This document shows, in pieces, positions 8,331-16,112 of a DNA stretch of 64,000 nt (within the stretch, counting starts at the first letter, position 1; each line of letters opens with the position of its first letter). The translations under genes and the position numbers were made by a program. The notes below the pieces were generated by a model, which saw only the letters and a list, made by a program, of their open reading frames with translations, was not told the origin of the DNA and did not search any database. Source of the stretch: Calidifontibacter indicus (GTDB lineage Bacteria > Actinomycetota > Actinomycetes > Actinomycetales > Dermatophilaceae); the NCBI RefSeq assembly GCF_003386865.1, contig NZ_QTUA01000001.1, positions 2,728,001-2,792,000 on the forward strand, read 5' to 3'.

Positions 8331-9214
8331 TCGAGCGCGCGGTCGAGCAGATCAGGAGCGTCGTGCGGCAGCCAGATCACCCGCGGGTCGGCGCGGAACC
8401 ACGAGAGCTGCCGGCGTACCAGGCGGCGAGTGGCCTGCGCGGTGCTCTCGATCGCCTCGTCCTGCGTGAGTTCGCCTTCGAGTTGGCCGAGGGCCTGCGC
8501 GTATCCGATGGCGCGGGTCGCGGTGCGACCGTCACGCAGGCCGAGCGGTTCGAGCCCGCGCACCTCGTCGAGCAGACCCAGCTGCCACATCGCCCGGGTG
8601 CGGTGGGCGATCCGTTCGTCGACCACGTCGCGGTCGGCGTCGAGACCGATCAGGACGGTGGGCTCGAGGAACTCCCGGCGCGGCATGGTGGCGCTGAACG
8701 GGCGTCCCGTCAGCTCGATGACCTCCAGCGCACGCACGATGCGGCGTCCGTTGCTCGGCAGGATGTTCGCGGCAGCTTCCGGGTCGGCGAGGCGCAGCCG
8801 GTCGTACATGGGAGTCGTTCCGGCAGCAGCCAACTCGGCTTCGAGCCGGCCCCGGACGGCGGCGTCGGTCGGTGGGATCTCGAGCACATCGGTCGCGGCG
8901 CGCACGTAGAGACCCGACCCTCCCACGAGCACCGGCACGTTTCCGCGCGAGCGGATCGCCTCGATGTCTGCGCGCGAAAGCTGTTGGTACGCAGCGACGC
9001 TCGCTTCCTCGGTGACTTCGAGAACATCGAGCTGATGGTGCGGCACACCGCGGCGTTCGGCGACCGTGAGCTTCGCCGTGCCGATGTCCATGCCCCGATA
9101 CAGCTGCGACGCATCGGTGTTGACGACCTCTCCCCCGAGCCGTTCGGCGAGCGCCACTGCGAGGTCGGACTTTCCGGTGGCGGTCGGTCCGACGACGGCG
9201 ACGATGGGGTGCAC
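8306..9214 (-). CDS. miaA: tRNA dimethylallyltransferase
   Basis: MiaA transfers a dimethylallyl group to N6 of A37 in tRNAs that read UNN codons, the first step before MiaB methylthiolation (miaB is at 23.5-25.1 kb). The chosen start is the GTG at 9214 (HPIVAVVGPTATGKS), with the P-loop at residues 9-16. The open frame continues upstream to 9412 but overlaps the kinase gene. Seen: DASQLYRGMDIGTAK (conserved Asp/Ser/Gln), VGGSGLYVRA, and RRLVRRQLSWFR near the C-terminus. The 302-residue length is normal. The final residues VVQTAVR come from a repeat B unit, so the original C-terminus may have been replaced by repeat insertion. Confidence 0.95.
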   Translation of the reverse strand: MHPIVAVVGPTATGKSDLAVALAERLGGEVVNTDASQLYRGMDIGTAKLTVAERRGVPHHQLDVLEVTEEASVAAYQQLSRADIEAIRSRGNVPVLVGGSGLYVRAATDVLEIPPTDAAVRGRLEAELAAAGTTPMYDRLRLADPEAAANILPSNGRRIVRALEVIELTGRPFSATMPRREFLEPTVLIGLDADRDVVDERIAHRTRAMWQLGLLDEVRGLEPLGLRDGRTATRAIGYAQALGQLEGELTQDEAIESTAQATRRLVRRQLSWFRADPRVIWLPHDAPDLLDRALEVVQTAVR

Positions 9215-9251
9215 GGCTCCATTGTCGACCACACGACGCTGCTCCGAGCAC

Positions 9252-10382
9252 TCAACCCGCGCGCGACACCGGGATGGTGGCCTCCACCAGCCACCCGCCG
9301 CGCGCCGTCGGACCACTGCGCAGGCGGCCACCCGACTGCTCGACCCGTTGCCGCAGCCCGTCCAGCCCGGTGCGCGTGCCCACCAGGGACAGTGTCGGGC
9401 TCGACGACGCATCGTTCTCCACCCGCACGGCGAGCGCGTCGCCGTCGAGACCGACGTACGCGTTGACCTCGGCGCCCGGAGCGTGACGCAGCGCGTTCGT
9501 GAGACTTTCCTGCACCACCCGGAAGGCGACGTGAGCGGTCGCGGTGTCGACGGCGTCGCGCTCGGCGGCGACGACGCACGACACCTTCAGCCCGCTGTCG
9601 CAGGCCCGGTCCACGAGTTCGTCGATCAGGGCGAGGTCGGGGCCGGGCACGTTGTCGCCGCCGAGCAGTTCGACCAGCCGCCGCAGCTCGCGCCGTCCCT
9701 GCCGGGCCGACTCGGCGATCGCGGCGAACACCTGCTCGGTGCGATCGGCGTCGACCGTGCTCAGCCGTTGCCCGGCCGCGGCCTGGATCACCATGACGCT
9801 CATCGCGTGGCCGATGATGTCGTGCAACTCGGCGGCGATGCGCGCGCGTTCGTGACGCCGGACAATCTGCGCAAACAGTTCCTGCTCGTCCTCGAGTTCC
9901 TTTGCCCTCACAGCGAGTTCGCGGGCGGTTTCGTTGCGGGCCCGATAGACGGCGCCGACGACGAAGCCGGGCACCGTGAACATCAAAAGCCCCACCGGGC
10001 TCTCCGGTTGCACGACGAGGGACAGTTCCAGCAGCACGATCCCGGCGCCGACCACCCACCACAGCTCGCGCCCGTGCCATGCGGTTCCGGCCACGGTGCA
10101 CAGCGCGGTGACGATCAGCATCGCCGAGTCGGGCACCACGCTCGTGTGCGCCGCCCATCCGTCGACGACCGTCGCGCCGAACGAGAGGCCGAGCCCGACG
10201 ACCGCAACCGCGCGCGGATGCCTCCGCCAGCCGACGAGCGTCACACCACTGAGCACCACGAGGGCGAGCACGGCGAAATCCGCCGGCCCGATCCGCGCAC
10301 GCGAAACGGCCGGCGGCGCGACGACGAGCAGCAGCACCGCGACCACGATCGCGACCGCCTCCACACGCCGCAGGCGGGACAC
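9252..10382 (-). CDS. Sensor histidine kinase (HisKA_3 type)
   Basis: A 376-residue NarL-type sensor kinase. About five hydrophobic helices lie in residues 8-150 and likely form the membrane sensor. The dimerisation/phospho-acceptor segment is RIAAELHDIIGHAMSVM with His187, and the ATPase domain has the N-box VVQESLTNALRHA near residue 280. A GTG start at 10382 lies just after the stop of the preceding gene, so the two are probably one transcript. The likely partner is the response regulator at 12289-12987. The signal is unknown. This is the only kinase of the locus that looks able to phosphorylate itself. Confidence 0.9.
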   Translation of the reverse strand: MSRLRRVEAVAIVVAVLLLVVAPPAVSRARIGPADFAVLALVVLSGVTLVGWRRHPRAVAVVGLGLSFGATVVDGWAAHTSVVPDSAMLIVTALCTVAGTAWHGRELWWVVGAGIVLLELSLVVQPESPVGLLMFTVPGFVVGAVYRARNETARELAVRAKELEDEQELFAQIVRRHERARIAAELHDIIGHAMSVMVIQAAAGQRLSTVDADRTEQVFAAIAESARQGRRELRRLVELLGGDNVPGPDLALIDELVDRACDSGLKVSCVVAAERDAVDTATAHVAFRVVQESLTNALRHAPGAEVNAYVGLDGDALAVRVENDASSSPTLSLVGTRTGLDGLRQRVEQSGGRLRSGPTARGGWLVEATIPVSRAG

Positions 10383-10387
10383 GACGA

Positions 10388-11581
10388 TCAGCCGGCCATC
10401 GGCAGCGATGCGGTCGCCTGCGCCCGTCCACGAGCGACCCGAAGGTCGACGGATCCGCCGACGACCTGGGCGCGTTCGCGTGCCCGAGCGGCCGCGGCAC
10501 GCACGTTCACGCCCTTCGGGACGGTGCCGGCGACCCGGATCTCCAACGCGTCGTCGGCGAAACGGACGTCGACCTCGACCGGTTCCTGCGACCGTCCGGC
10601 GAGCACCTGCACCAGGTGTTCGACGATGCGGTAGGCCGACAGTTCGACGGCCGCCGTCAGGCCGCGCGGATCGCCCGTGACGGTGAGTCGGGGCGGTGCT
10701 CCGGTGTGCCGCACCAGCATTGCGTCGAGATGGGCGATCGTCGGGGTGGGTGCGAGGGCGACCTCGCCGTCGCGCAGTTCCCCGACGAGGGTGCGCATCC
10801 GGTCGAGCGTCTCGCGGGCGTCGGTCTCGATGCGTTCCAGCGTGGCGGTGGCGCCGGCACGATCCGCGACGTCGGCCGTCTCGGCTGCGAGCGCGAGCCG
10901 GTCGAGCCGCACCTGCAGCAGTTCGTCGAGTTCGCGCGCGATTCGGGCGCGGTCGGCGGCCACCTCGAGGCCGGCACGCTCGTCGCGCAGGCGGTGCAGT
11001 TCGTGAGTGCGCTCGCGCAGGTCACCCGCCAGTCGACTGCGCTGGCGCACCGCCCGGCCGACGGCGAAGATCAGGAGGGTCACCAAAGCGGCAGGAGCAA
11101 TGAGCCCCGACCCGGTGATGGCATCGACGGCGACGACCGCCACCGCCAGCACCACGGACAGTCCGAGGGCCCACCAGCGCCGGGCCCGATCACTGTCGAG
11201 CGCTCCGAGGAAGGCGAGCACGAAGGCAAGCGGAAGGCCCGCGCCGCAGCGTCCGACCCACCCGAAGATGAGGTCGTGCGCCACCATCGCACCCAGCGAA
11301 ATCGCAAGCACCGCAACCACATTCCGGCGCCACCACAGCACCGGAACCGTCGCGAACCACCACACCGGAATCATCCAGACCGAATGACTGGTCATCACGT
11401 GCGCCATCGAGTCGTGCGCGATCTCGGCAGAGACCTCGGCGTCCGTCACCGAAACGTTCATGTACATCTGCGCCGTGCCAAGCAGGGTGAGAGCCGCAGC
11501 GATCCCCCAGTCCAACCGACGGATCCCCCGGAAGACCCCACCGAAGGACCCAGCTGACCTGTCGCGGCGGCTCTCACCCAT
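10388..11581 (-). CDS. Histidine-kinase-like protein lacking the phospho-acceptor His
   Basis: A 397-residue membrane protein with the same plan as its neighbour: helices over residues 25-175, a coiled-coil linker near 178-215, then a HisKA_3-like segment. The usual RIARELHD motif reads RIARELDELLQ, with Asp219 where the phosphorylated His should be. The later ATPase domain also lacks the conserved N-box Asn: AYRIVEHLVQVLAGRS replaces the expected IVQEALTNxxRHA. The fold is probably kept for regulation of the active kinase, but catalysis looks lost. The N-terminal membrane part is clearly related to the stand-alone protein at 11592-12131. The ATG at 11581 gives MGESRRDRS. Confidence 0.85.
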   Translation of the reverse strand: MGESRRDRSAGSFGGVFRGIRRLDWGIAAALTLLGTAQMYMNVSVTDAEVSAEIAHDSMAHVMTSHSVWMIPVWWFATVPVLWWRRNVVAVLAISLGAMVAHDLIFGWVGRCGAGLPLAFVLAFLGALDSDRARRWWALGLSVVLAVAVVAVDAITGSGLIAPAALVTLLIFAVGRAVRQRSRLAGDLRERTHELHRLRDERAGLEVAADRARIARELDELLQVRLDRLALAAETADVADRAGATATLERIETDARETLDRMRTLVGELRDGEVALAPTPTIAHLDAMLVRHTGAPPRLTVTGDPRGLTAAVELSAYRIVEHLVQVLAGRSQEPVEVDVRFADDALEIRVAGTVPKGVNVRAAAARARERAQVVGGSVDLRVARGRAQATASLPMAG

Positions 11582-11591
11582 GACCTGCCCC

Positions 11592-12131
11592 CTATGCGTG
11601 AACGCGCTCGGCCTGCGGCTGAACCGGCGCCGCGACCGTCCTCGTCCGATTGTGGACGAACAGCCCGACCGCCGTCAGCACAATGGCGATCGGCACGGTC
11701 GCCACCATGATCCCGGCGCCGTCGGTGGCGGAGTCGCGGATCAGAACGGCCACCTGCAGGGCCACGAGACCGAGCAACCCGGCACCCAACTCGGACCGGT
11801 TCTTCGCGAACCGCCCGAGCGAGTAGGCCAGCACGAACGACAGCGGCAGACCGAACCCGCACCGCACGATCCAGCCGAACATCAGCACGCTCGCACCAAC
11901 CACCGCGGCCGACGCCCAGATCGCCGCGACGATCGCGCTGCGCCGAAGCAACACCGGCAGCACAGCGAGCACGAAGACCGGGATGATCCAGGTCGAGTGC
12001 GACTCGATCACGTGCGCCACGTCGTCCGCGCTCTTGGCGTTGACGTTCTCGAGTCCGATCAGCATCGCGACGACCACCAGTGCGCCGGTGAGCAGGTAGT
12101 CCATCGGACGCACCCTCTTGAGCAGTTCCAT
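11592..12131 (-). CDS. Stand-alone membrane domain paralogous to the kinase-like sensor
   Basis: A 179-residue protein with about five hydrophobic segments and no enzyme domain. It begins MELLKRVRPMDYLL at the ATG at 12131, behind GAGGAGAG. The middle shares a spaced pattern with residues 55-125 of the next protein: AHV-SHS-W-IPV, PVL-RR, and FGW-RCG-GLPL-FVLA. This shows duplication of the sensor membrane domain without the kinase part. It is the first gene of the kinase operon and diverges from the response regulator. It could be a co-sensor or a heteromeric partner. The function is inferred from position only. Confidence 0.8.
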   Translation of the reverse strand: MELLKRVRPMDYLLTGALVVVAMLIGLENVNAKSADDVAHVIESHSTWIIPVFVLAVLPVLLRRSAIVAAIWASAAVVGASVLMFGWIVRCGFGLPLSFVLAYSLGRFAKNRSELGAGLLGLVALQVAVLIRDSATDGAGIMVATVPIAIVLTAVGLFVHNRTRTVAAPVQPQAERVHA

Positions 12132-12288
12132 CGATCTCTCCTCCGTGATGAGGTCCCCCCACAGGACCGTGTTCGAAGCCTGCCGCCGCTCGGCACCGCC
12201 CGGCATCGTCTGCAGGAAGGATCTTCGGCCGAGCGAGTCATCCTCGAGAACGACTGCCCGGACGGTGGTGCGCCAGCACAATGGAGGG

Positions 12289-12987
12289 GTGGACGATCCC
12301 ACTGCCCTCATCACGTCGCAGGTCACGCCGCTCATCACGGTGCTCATCGCCGACGACCAGGAACTGGTGCGCACCGGTTTCCGAGTGATCCTCGAGGCCG
12401 AGCCCGACCTGCGGGTGGTGGCAGAGGCGGTGGACGGTGACGACGCCGTCCGGCAGGCGGCACTGGTTCGGCCGGACGTCATCCTCATGGACATCCGCAT
12501 GCCCGGCACCGACGGGCTGGCGGCCACCGAGCAGATCCTGCGCCGGCCCGAGCCGCCGACGGTGGTCGTGCTCACGACCTTCGGTCACGACGAGTACGTC
12601 TACCGGGCGCTGCGCGCAGGCGCGGCCGGCTTCCTGCTCAAGGACGCGCCGTCGACGAGGCTGCTCGCGGCCGTTCGGGCCGCGGCCAGCGGCGATTCGC
12701 TCATCGAACCCGCGATCACCCGCCGGATGGTCGAACGGTTCGCCGGCCCCGAACCTGCCACGCAACTGCCGGAGAACCTCCGCTCGCTCACCGACCGCGA
12801 ACAGGAAACCCTGCGGCTCATGGCCCGCGGCCTGTCGAACGCAGAGATCGCGGCCGCGCTGGTCGTCGCCGAGACCACGGTGAAGACCCATGTGGCGCGG
12901 ATCCTCGCCAAGCTCGGGGTACGCGACCGGTTGCAGGCCGTGGTCACCGCCTACGAGACCGGGTTCGTGTCGAGAACCGGTGAGTGA
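12289..12987 (+). CDS. NarL/FixJ-family response regulator
   Basis: A 232-residue two-domain regulator. The receiver domain (residues about 15-130) has the acidic pair ADD at 21-23, phospho-acceptor Asp68 in ILMDIRMPG, a Thr in VVLTTFG and the Lys of LLKDA. The DNA-binding domain near 165-215 reads LTDREQETLRLMARGLSNAEI followed by TTVKTHVARILAKLG, a LuxR-type helix-turn-helix. The start at the GTG at 12289 is uncertain because the nearby GGAGG is too close; no better codon is visible. It diverges from the three-gene kinase operon and is its probable output. Confidence 0.9.
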   Translation: MDDPTALITSQVTPLITVLIADDQELVRTGFRVILEAEPDLRVVAEAVDGDDAVRQAALVRPDVILMDIRMPGTDGLAATEQILRRPEPPTVVVLTTFGHDEYVYRALRAGAAGFLLKDAPSTRLLAAVRAAASGDSLIEPAITRRMVERFAGPEPATQLPENLRSLTDREQETLRLMARGLSNAEIAAALVVAETTVKTHVARILAKLGVRDRLQAVVTAYETGFVSRTGE

Positions 12988-13021
12988 TCGCGTCGGCAGC
13001 GACGGGTGCACGACCGCCGTG

Positions 13022-13050
13022 TTGACCCTCGACCTGCTTGAGGGTGCAGG
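13022..13050 (+). promoter_or_regulatory. MerR-type operator/promoter
   Basis: TTGACCCTC is followed by GACCTGCT and then TGAGGGTGCAGGG. The -35 hexamer TTGACC overlaps the dyad ACCCTC-N9-GAGGGT, and the distance to a weak -10 near 13047 is the long 19-base spacing typical of MerR-controlled promoters. It lies directly upstream of the MerR gene, so autoregulation is likely. Confidence 0.65.
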
Positions 13051-13071
13051 GTGATCGGCGTGGAAGACCTC

Positions 13072-14028
13072 ATGACCATCGGAACCCTGGCCGGCCGCTG
13101 CGGCCTCACGGTGAGCGCCCTTCGCTTCTACGACCGTGAAGGCGTGCTCGTCCCCGCCGCCGTGGACCCGTCGACCGGCTATCGCCGGTACTCGGGCGTT
13201 CAGGTCGCCGACGCAGTGCTCCTCGCCTCGCTGCGCCGAATCGGCATGCCGGTCAACGATCTTCGTGTGGCCCTCGACCTACGCACCGACGACGAGGCCG
13301 TCGACGAACTGCTGGACGAACATCTTCGCCGGCTGGAGGTGGCGGTCGAGGCCGCACGCAGCGAGGTCGACCGCATCCGCGAGCGCCGCAGCACGCTGAG
13401 CTTCAGCGTGTCGGTGGCCGGCGACGAGTTGCGCAGCGCGCTGCGCCGGGTGCGGTTCGCCGTCTGCGACGACGACGCATTCCCCATGTTGCACGGGGTG
13501 CGCCTGCAGCTGACCGGCGATGGTGCGAACGTGCTCGCGACCGACCGGCACCGCCTCGCCCGCGCCCCGCTGACGATGCTCGACCACACCGGCGCCGGCA
13601 GCGTGGTGCTGTCGTGCCCGCTGGTCGACGACCTCCTCGCCGACTCCTCGCCGAACGTGCAGATCAGCGTCGCGGACCAACGGATCACGTTGCGCGGCAA
13701 CGGATTCGACACGGTGACCAGCGCGCTCGCGGGTGAGTACCCGGACGTCGACCTGATCCTTCCGGGCTCCGAACGACTCGATCGGATGGTGCGCCTCACC
13801 CCCGCGCCGGACACCTACCCGGACCTCGGCGCAGTTCGGGTGCGAAACGAGTTCCTGCTCGACGCGCTCGGCTCGGCCGGCTCGGAGGCCGTACTGCACC
13901 TCGACGGCCCCCTCGCCCCGGTCGTGGTGCTGGGCAACGACGGCTACCTGAACCTCATCATGCCGATCCGCCCCGACAGCGCTGCCGACACCGACCGTGC
14001 CGAGCAACCGAAGGCGGCAGCTCAGTGA
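13072..14028 (+). CDS. MerR regulator fused to a DNA polymerase III beta-clamp-like domain
   Basis: A 318-residue protein from the ATG at 13072; GTGs at 13051 and 13060 are in-frame alternatives. Residues 1-70 form a MerR winged helix (MTIGTLAGRCGLTVSALRFY, then DREGVL and STGYRRYSG). A helical linker runs to about 115. The rest resembles a sliding-clamp (DnaN) domain: ELRSALRRVRFAV, PMLHGVRLQLTGDGANVLAT followed by DRHRLARAPL, and a terminal block VVVLGNDGYLNLIMPIR that matches the end of a beta clamp. This is not a replicative clamp, because it is too short to hold three domains. The MerR-clamp architecture occurs in other actinobacteria, but its ligand is unknown to me. The stop overlaps the next gene (GTGA). 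Confidence 0.85.
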   Translation: MTIGTLAGRCGLTVSALRFYDREGVLVPAAVDPSTGYRRYSGVQVADAVLLASLRRIGMPVNDLRVALDLRTDDEAVDELLDEHLRRLEVAVEAARSEVDRIRERRSTLSFSVSVAGDELRSALRRVRFAVCDDDAFPMLHGVRLQLTGDGANVLATDRHRLARAPLTMLDHTGAGSVVLSCPLVDDLLADSSPNVQISVADQRITLRGNGFDTVTSALAGEYPDVDLILPGSERLDRMVRLTPAPDTYPDLGAVRVRNEFLLDALGSAGSEAVLHLDGPLAPVVVLGNDGYLNLIMPIRPDSAADTDRAEQPKAAAQ

Positions 14029-14345
14029 GCGTGCTGGACCACCTGTGTCTCGAGTGCGCGCACCGCATCTCGATCCACGACGCCCGCAGCCGCGGCTACA
14101 CCGATTGCGCGTGCTGCAACACTTCGGCCGGACGTCCGGACGCGGCACCCACGCTCATCGAGACCTTCGCGTTGCCGGGGCATCGGCTCGAGCCGCTCTA
14201 CCCACCCGGCTCGGCACGGAACTCCGGGACGATGCACACGACGACGTCTTGCGATTGCGAGCGCTGCCACGAGACGTACGCGCGCCTCACCGGCGGCACG
14301 GCCAACTCGAGCCCGCGCGAGCACCCCGACTTCGCGCGTCAGTGA
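14025..14345 (+). CDS. Small cysteine-rich protein, possible zinc binder
   Basis: A 106-residue protein starting at a GTG that overlaps the stop of the MerR-clamp gene, so the two are translationally coupled. Cysteines are grouped as CLEC (residues 8-11), CACC (28-31) and CDCERC (76-81), a pattern typical of structural zinc sites. No signal peptide or membrane helix is seen and I do not recognise the family. Coupling suggests that it works with, or is controlled by, the MerR-clamp protein. Its 3' end overlaps the 3' end of the convergent acylphosphatase gene by 7 bases. Confidence 0.65.
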   Translation: MSVLDHLCLECAHRISIHDARSRGYTDCACCNTSAGRPDAAPTLIETFALPGHRLEPLYPPGSARNSGTMHTTTSCDCERCHETYARLTGGTANSSPREHPDFARQ

Positions 14346-14623
14346 TCGGTGGACCGGTCGACCACGAACCCCTCGGCGTCGATCGCCGGCACCTTGGTCA
14401 CCTCGACGTCGGTGACCTCCGCCCGCCGCGGCCCCCGGCGGCACCAGGCGAGCATCTCCTCGACCGACGTCCAGCCGCCTTCGATGTGTGCACGCACCGA
14501 ACCGTCCGGCTCGTTGCGCACCCACCCGCGCACGCCGAGCTGGCGGGCGTATTCGGCGCACGACGCACGGAAGAAGACGCCCTGCACCTTCCCGGTGATC
14601 CGGATCTCGACCGCGCGCAACAT
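14339..14623 (-). CDS. acyP: Acylphosphatase
   Basis: A 94-residue enzyme of standard length that hydrolyses carboxyl-phosphate bonds such as that in acetyl phosphate. Seen: ITGKVQGVFFRA with the catalytic Arg19, and GWVRNEPDGSV with the catalytic Asn37, followed by the small alpha/beta fold pattern to EGFVVD. The ATG at 14623 is the natural start; an upstream in-frame extension to 14809 overlaps the structured RNA region and is not used. The gene diverges from the rtcB leader. Confidence 0.95.
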   Translation of the reverse strand: MLRAVEIRITGKVQGVFFRASCAEYARQLGVRGWVRNEPDGSVRAHIEGGWTSVEEMLAWCRRGPRRAEVTDVEVTKVPAIDAEGFVVDRSTDH

Positions 14624-14639
14624 GGCAGACAGCGTAGAG

Positions 14640-14880
14640 CCCGGCGGTAATCCGGTTGCGGCGCAGGTGCGCCGGTCGGCAGACTCCAAGTCATGTCGAT
14701 CCACGCGGTGTCCCACGAGGGGACTCTCTGCCCTTCCGGCGCCAAGCCGGAAGGCAGCTTGCGCTGCCTGGACGAGCGTCGCCACCCGACGCTCACCACC
14801 GCTGCTCAACCGTCACGGATCGACTGAGATCGACGCGACGTCGAACGCCCGGTGGTCTGTTCACCGGGCGTTTCTTGTTG
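14640..14880 (+). ncRNA. Candidate structured RNA or leader upstream of rtcB
   Basis: The divergent gap of about 310 bases between acyP and rtcB ends with an intrinsic terminator (14844-14880) on the rtcB strand, so something is transcribed and stopped before rtcB. Foldable elements in order: GGCGC-AGGT-GCGCC (14660-14673); a longer hairpin at 14674-14702 with apical GACT-CCA-AGTC; CTTCCGGC-GCCAA-GCCGGAAG inside CTGC/GCAG (about 14728-14757); AGGCAGC-TTGC-GCTGCCT, which competes with it; and GAGCGTCG-CCACC-CGACGCTC (about 14774-14793). GTCGATCC (14695-14702) can pair with GGATCGAC (14817-14824). A 44-codon frame at 14693-14827 lacks a Shine-Dalgarno sequence. It could be a Y-RNA or tRNA-like partner of RtcB, or an attenuator; I cannot assign an Rfam family. 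Confidence 0.5.
14844..14880 (+). terminator. Intrinsic terminator 53 bases before rtcB
   Basis: A perfect 11-bp stem (AACGCCCGGTG paired with CACCGGGCGTT) with a 7-base loop is followed by TTTCTTGTTG. Its place directly upstream of the rtcB Shine-Dalgarno sequence means it either ends a small RNA or attenuates rtcB. Confidence 0.8.
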
Positions 14881-14932
14881 CCCGACAACACCATTCACGC
14901 ACCATCGAAGACGGACCAAGGGAGGTTCGACC

Positions 14933-16102
14933 ATGCAGAAGATCAACGACCGGCTCTGGAACTGGGCCAGCATCCTCGAGGACAACACCCGTGAGCAGGC
15001 GGAGAAGACGGCGTCGATGCCCTTCGTCTTCCCGCACCTGGCGCTGATGCCCGACGCCCACCTCGGACGGGGCGCCACGGTCGGGTCCGTGATCCCGACG
15101 CTCGGTGCGATCATTCCGGCCGCCGTCGGAGTCGACATCGGCTGCGGCATGATCGCGGTGCGGACGCAGTTCACCAAGACCGACATGAGTGGTGATCTGG
15201 CGCAGCTGCGGCAGCAGATCGAGCGGTCGATCCCGCTGTCGGCGGGTGCTGCGAACCGGCGGATCTCCCGCGAGCACACCCAGACCCGGCTCGACGAGCT
15301 GTCGGCGATGGCGGCCGAAGCGGGATTCGACCCGTCGCAGTACGCCGGACGCTGGCAGCTGCAGCTGGGCACGCTCGGCTCCGGCAACCACTTCATCGAG
15401 GTGAGCCTCGACGAGCTCGACCGGGTGTGGCTGTTCCTGCACTCCGGCTCTCGCGGTGTCGGCAACAAGATCGCCGCACATCACATCAAGGTCGCGCAGA
15501 AGCTGGCCGAGCAGTGGTGGATTCCGCTGCCCGACAACGATCTTGCGTACCTGGTGGAGGGCACCGACGAGTTCTGGAAGTACATCCGGGAGCTGCGGTG
15601 GGCGCAGCACTACGCGCTGCTCAACCGGGAGGAGATGATGGACCGGGTGATCACCCAGCTGGAGTACTGGATCGGCGCGCCGGTGCAGCAGCAGGAGCGG
15701 ATCAACTGCCACCACAACTACACCGAGCAGGAGACCCACTTCGGCAAGCAGGTGTGGCTGTCCCGTAAGGGCGCCATCAACGCCGAGGCGGGTCGTGACG
15801 GCCTGATCCCCGGTTCGATGGGCACCGCGTCGTACGTCGTGGTCGGCAAGGGAAACCCGCTGTCGCTCAACAGTTCTCCGCACGGTGCCGGTCGGGAGTA
15901 CTCGCGGTCGAAGGCGCGCAAGACCTTCAGCCGGGAGCAACTGCAGGCCGCGATGGTCGGTATCGAGTACCGCGACACCGACGCGTTCATCGACGAGATC
16001 CCGCAGGCGTACAAGGACATCGACCAGGTGATGGCGGACGCCGCCGACCTGGTGGAGGTGCGGCACACGCTGCGGCAGATCGTCAACGTGAAGGGCAACT
16101 GA
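14933..16102 (+). CDS. rtcB: RNA ligase RtcB (3'-phosphate/5'-OH)
   Basis: RtcB joins RNA 2',3'-cyclic-phosphate or 3'-phosphate ends to 5'-OH ends using GTP and Mn2+, repairing tRNAs cut by ribotoxins. The 389-residue product starts at the ATG at 14933 behind GGGAGG. Seen: VGVDIGCGM with the metal-binding Cys71, LGSGNHFIE, the metal histidines in HSGSRG and NCHHNY, and SPHGAGR with His317, the residue that becomes guanylylated. No archease gene is adjacent. The terminated leader upstream suggests conditional expression. Confidence 0.96.
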   Translation: MQKINDRLWNWASILEDNTREQAEKTASMPFVFPHLALMPDAHLGRGATVGSVIPTLGAIIPAAVGVDIGCGMIAVRTQFTKTDMSGDLAQLRQQIERSIPLSAGAANRRISREHTQTRLDELSAMAAEAGFDPSQYAGRWQLQLGTLGSGNHFIEVSLDELDRVWLFLHSGSRGVGNKIAAHHIKVAQKLAEQWWIPLPDNDLAYLVEGTDEFWKYIRELRWAQHYALLNREEMMDRVITQLEYWIGAPVQQQERINCHHNYTEQETHFGKQVWLSRKGAINAEAGRDGLIPGSMGTASYVVVGKGNPLSLNSSPHGAGREYSRSKARKTFSREQLQAAMVGIEYRDTDAFIDEIPQAYKDIDQVMADAADLVEVRHTLRQIVNVKGN

Positions 16103-16112
16103 CGACGGGTAC

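Noticed and set aside
14660-14720. Trp tRNA gene or fragment before rtcB
   Set aside because: The CTCCAAG loop and D-arm-like hairpin are suggestive, but the anticodon stem mispairs and no T-arm or acceptor stem could be found.
14693-14827. 44-codon frame (MSIHAVSHEG...) upstream of rtcB as a small gene
   Set aside because: No Shine-Dalgarno sequence, and it runs through strong hairpins. It is kept only as a note to the RNA candidate.
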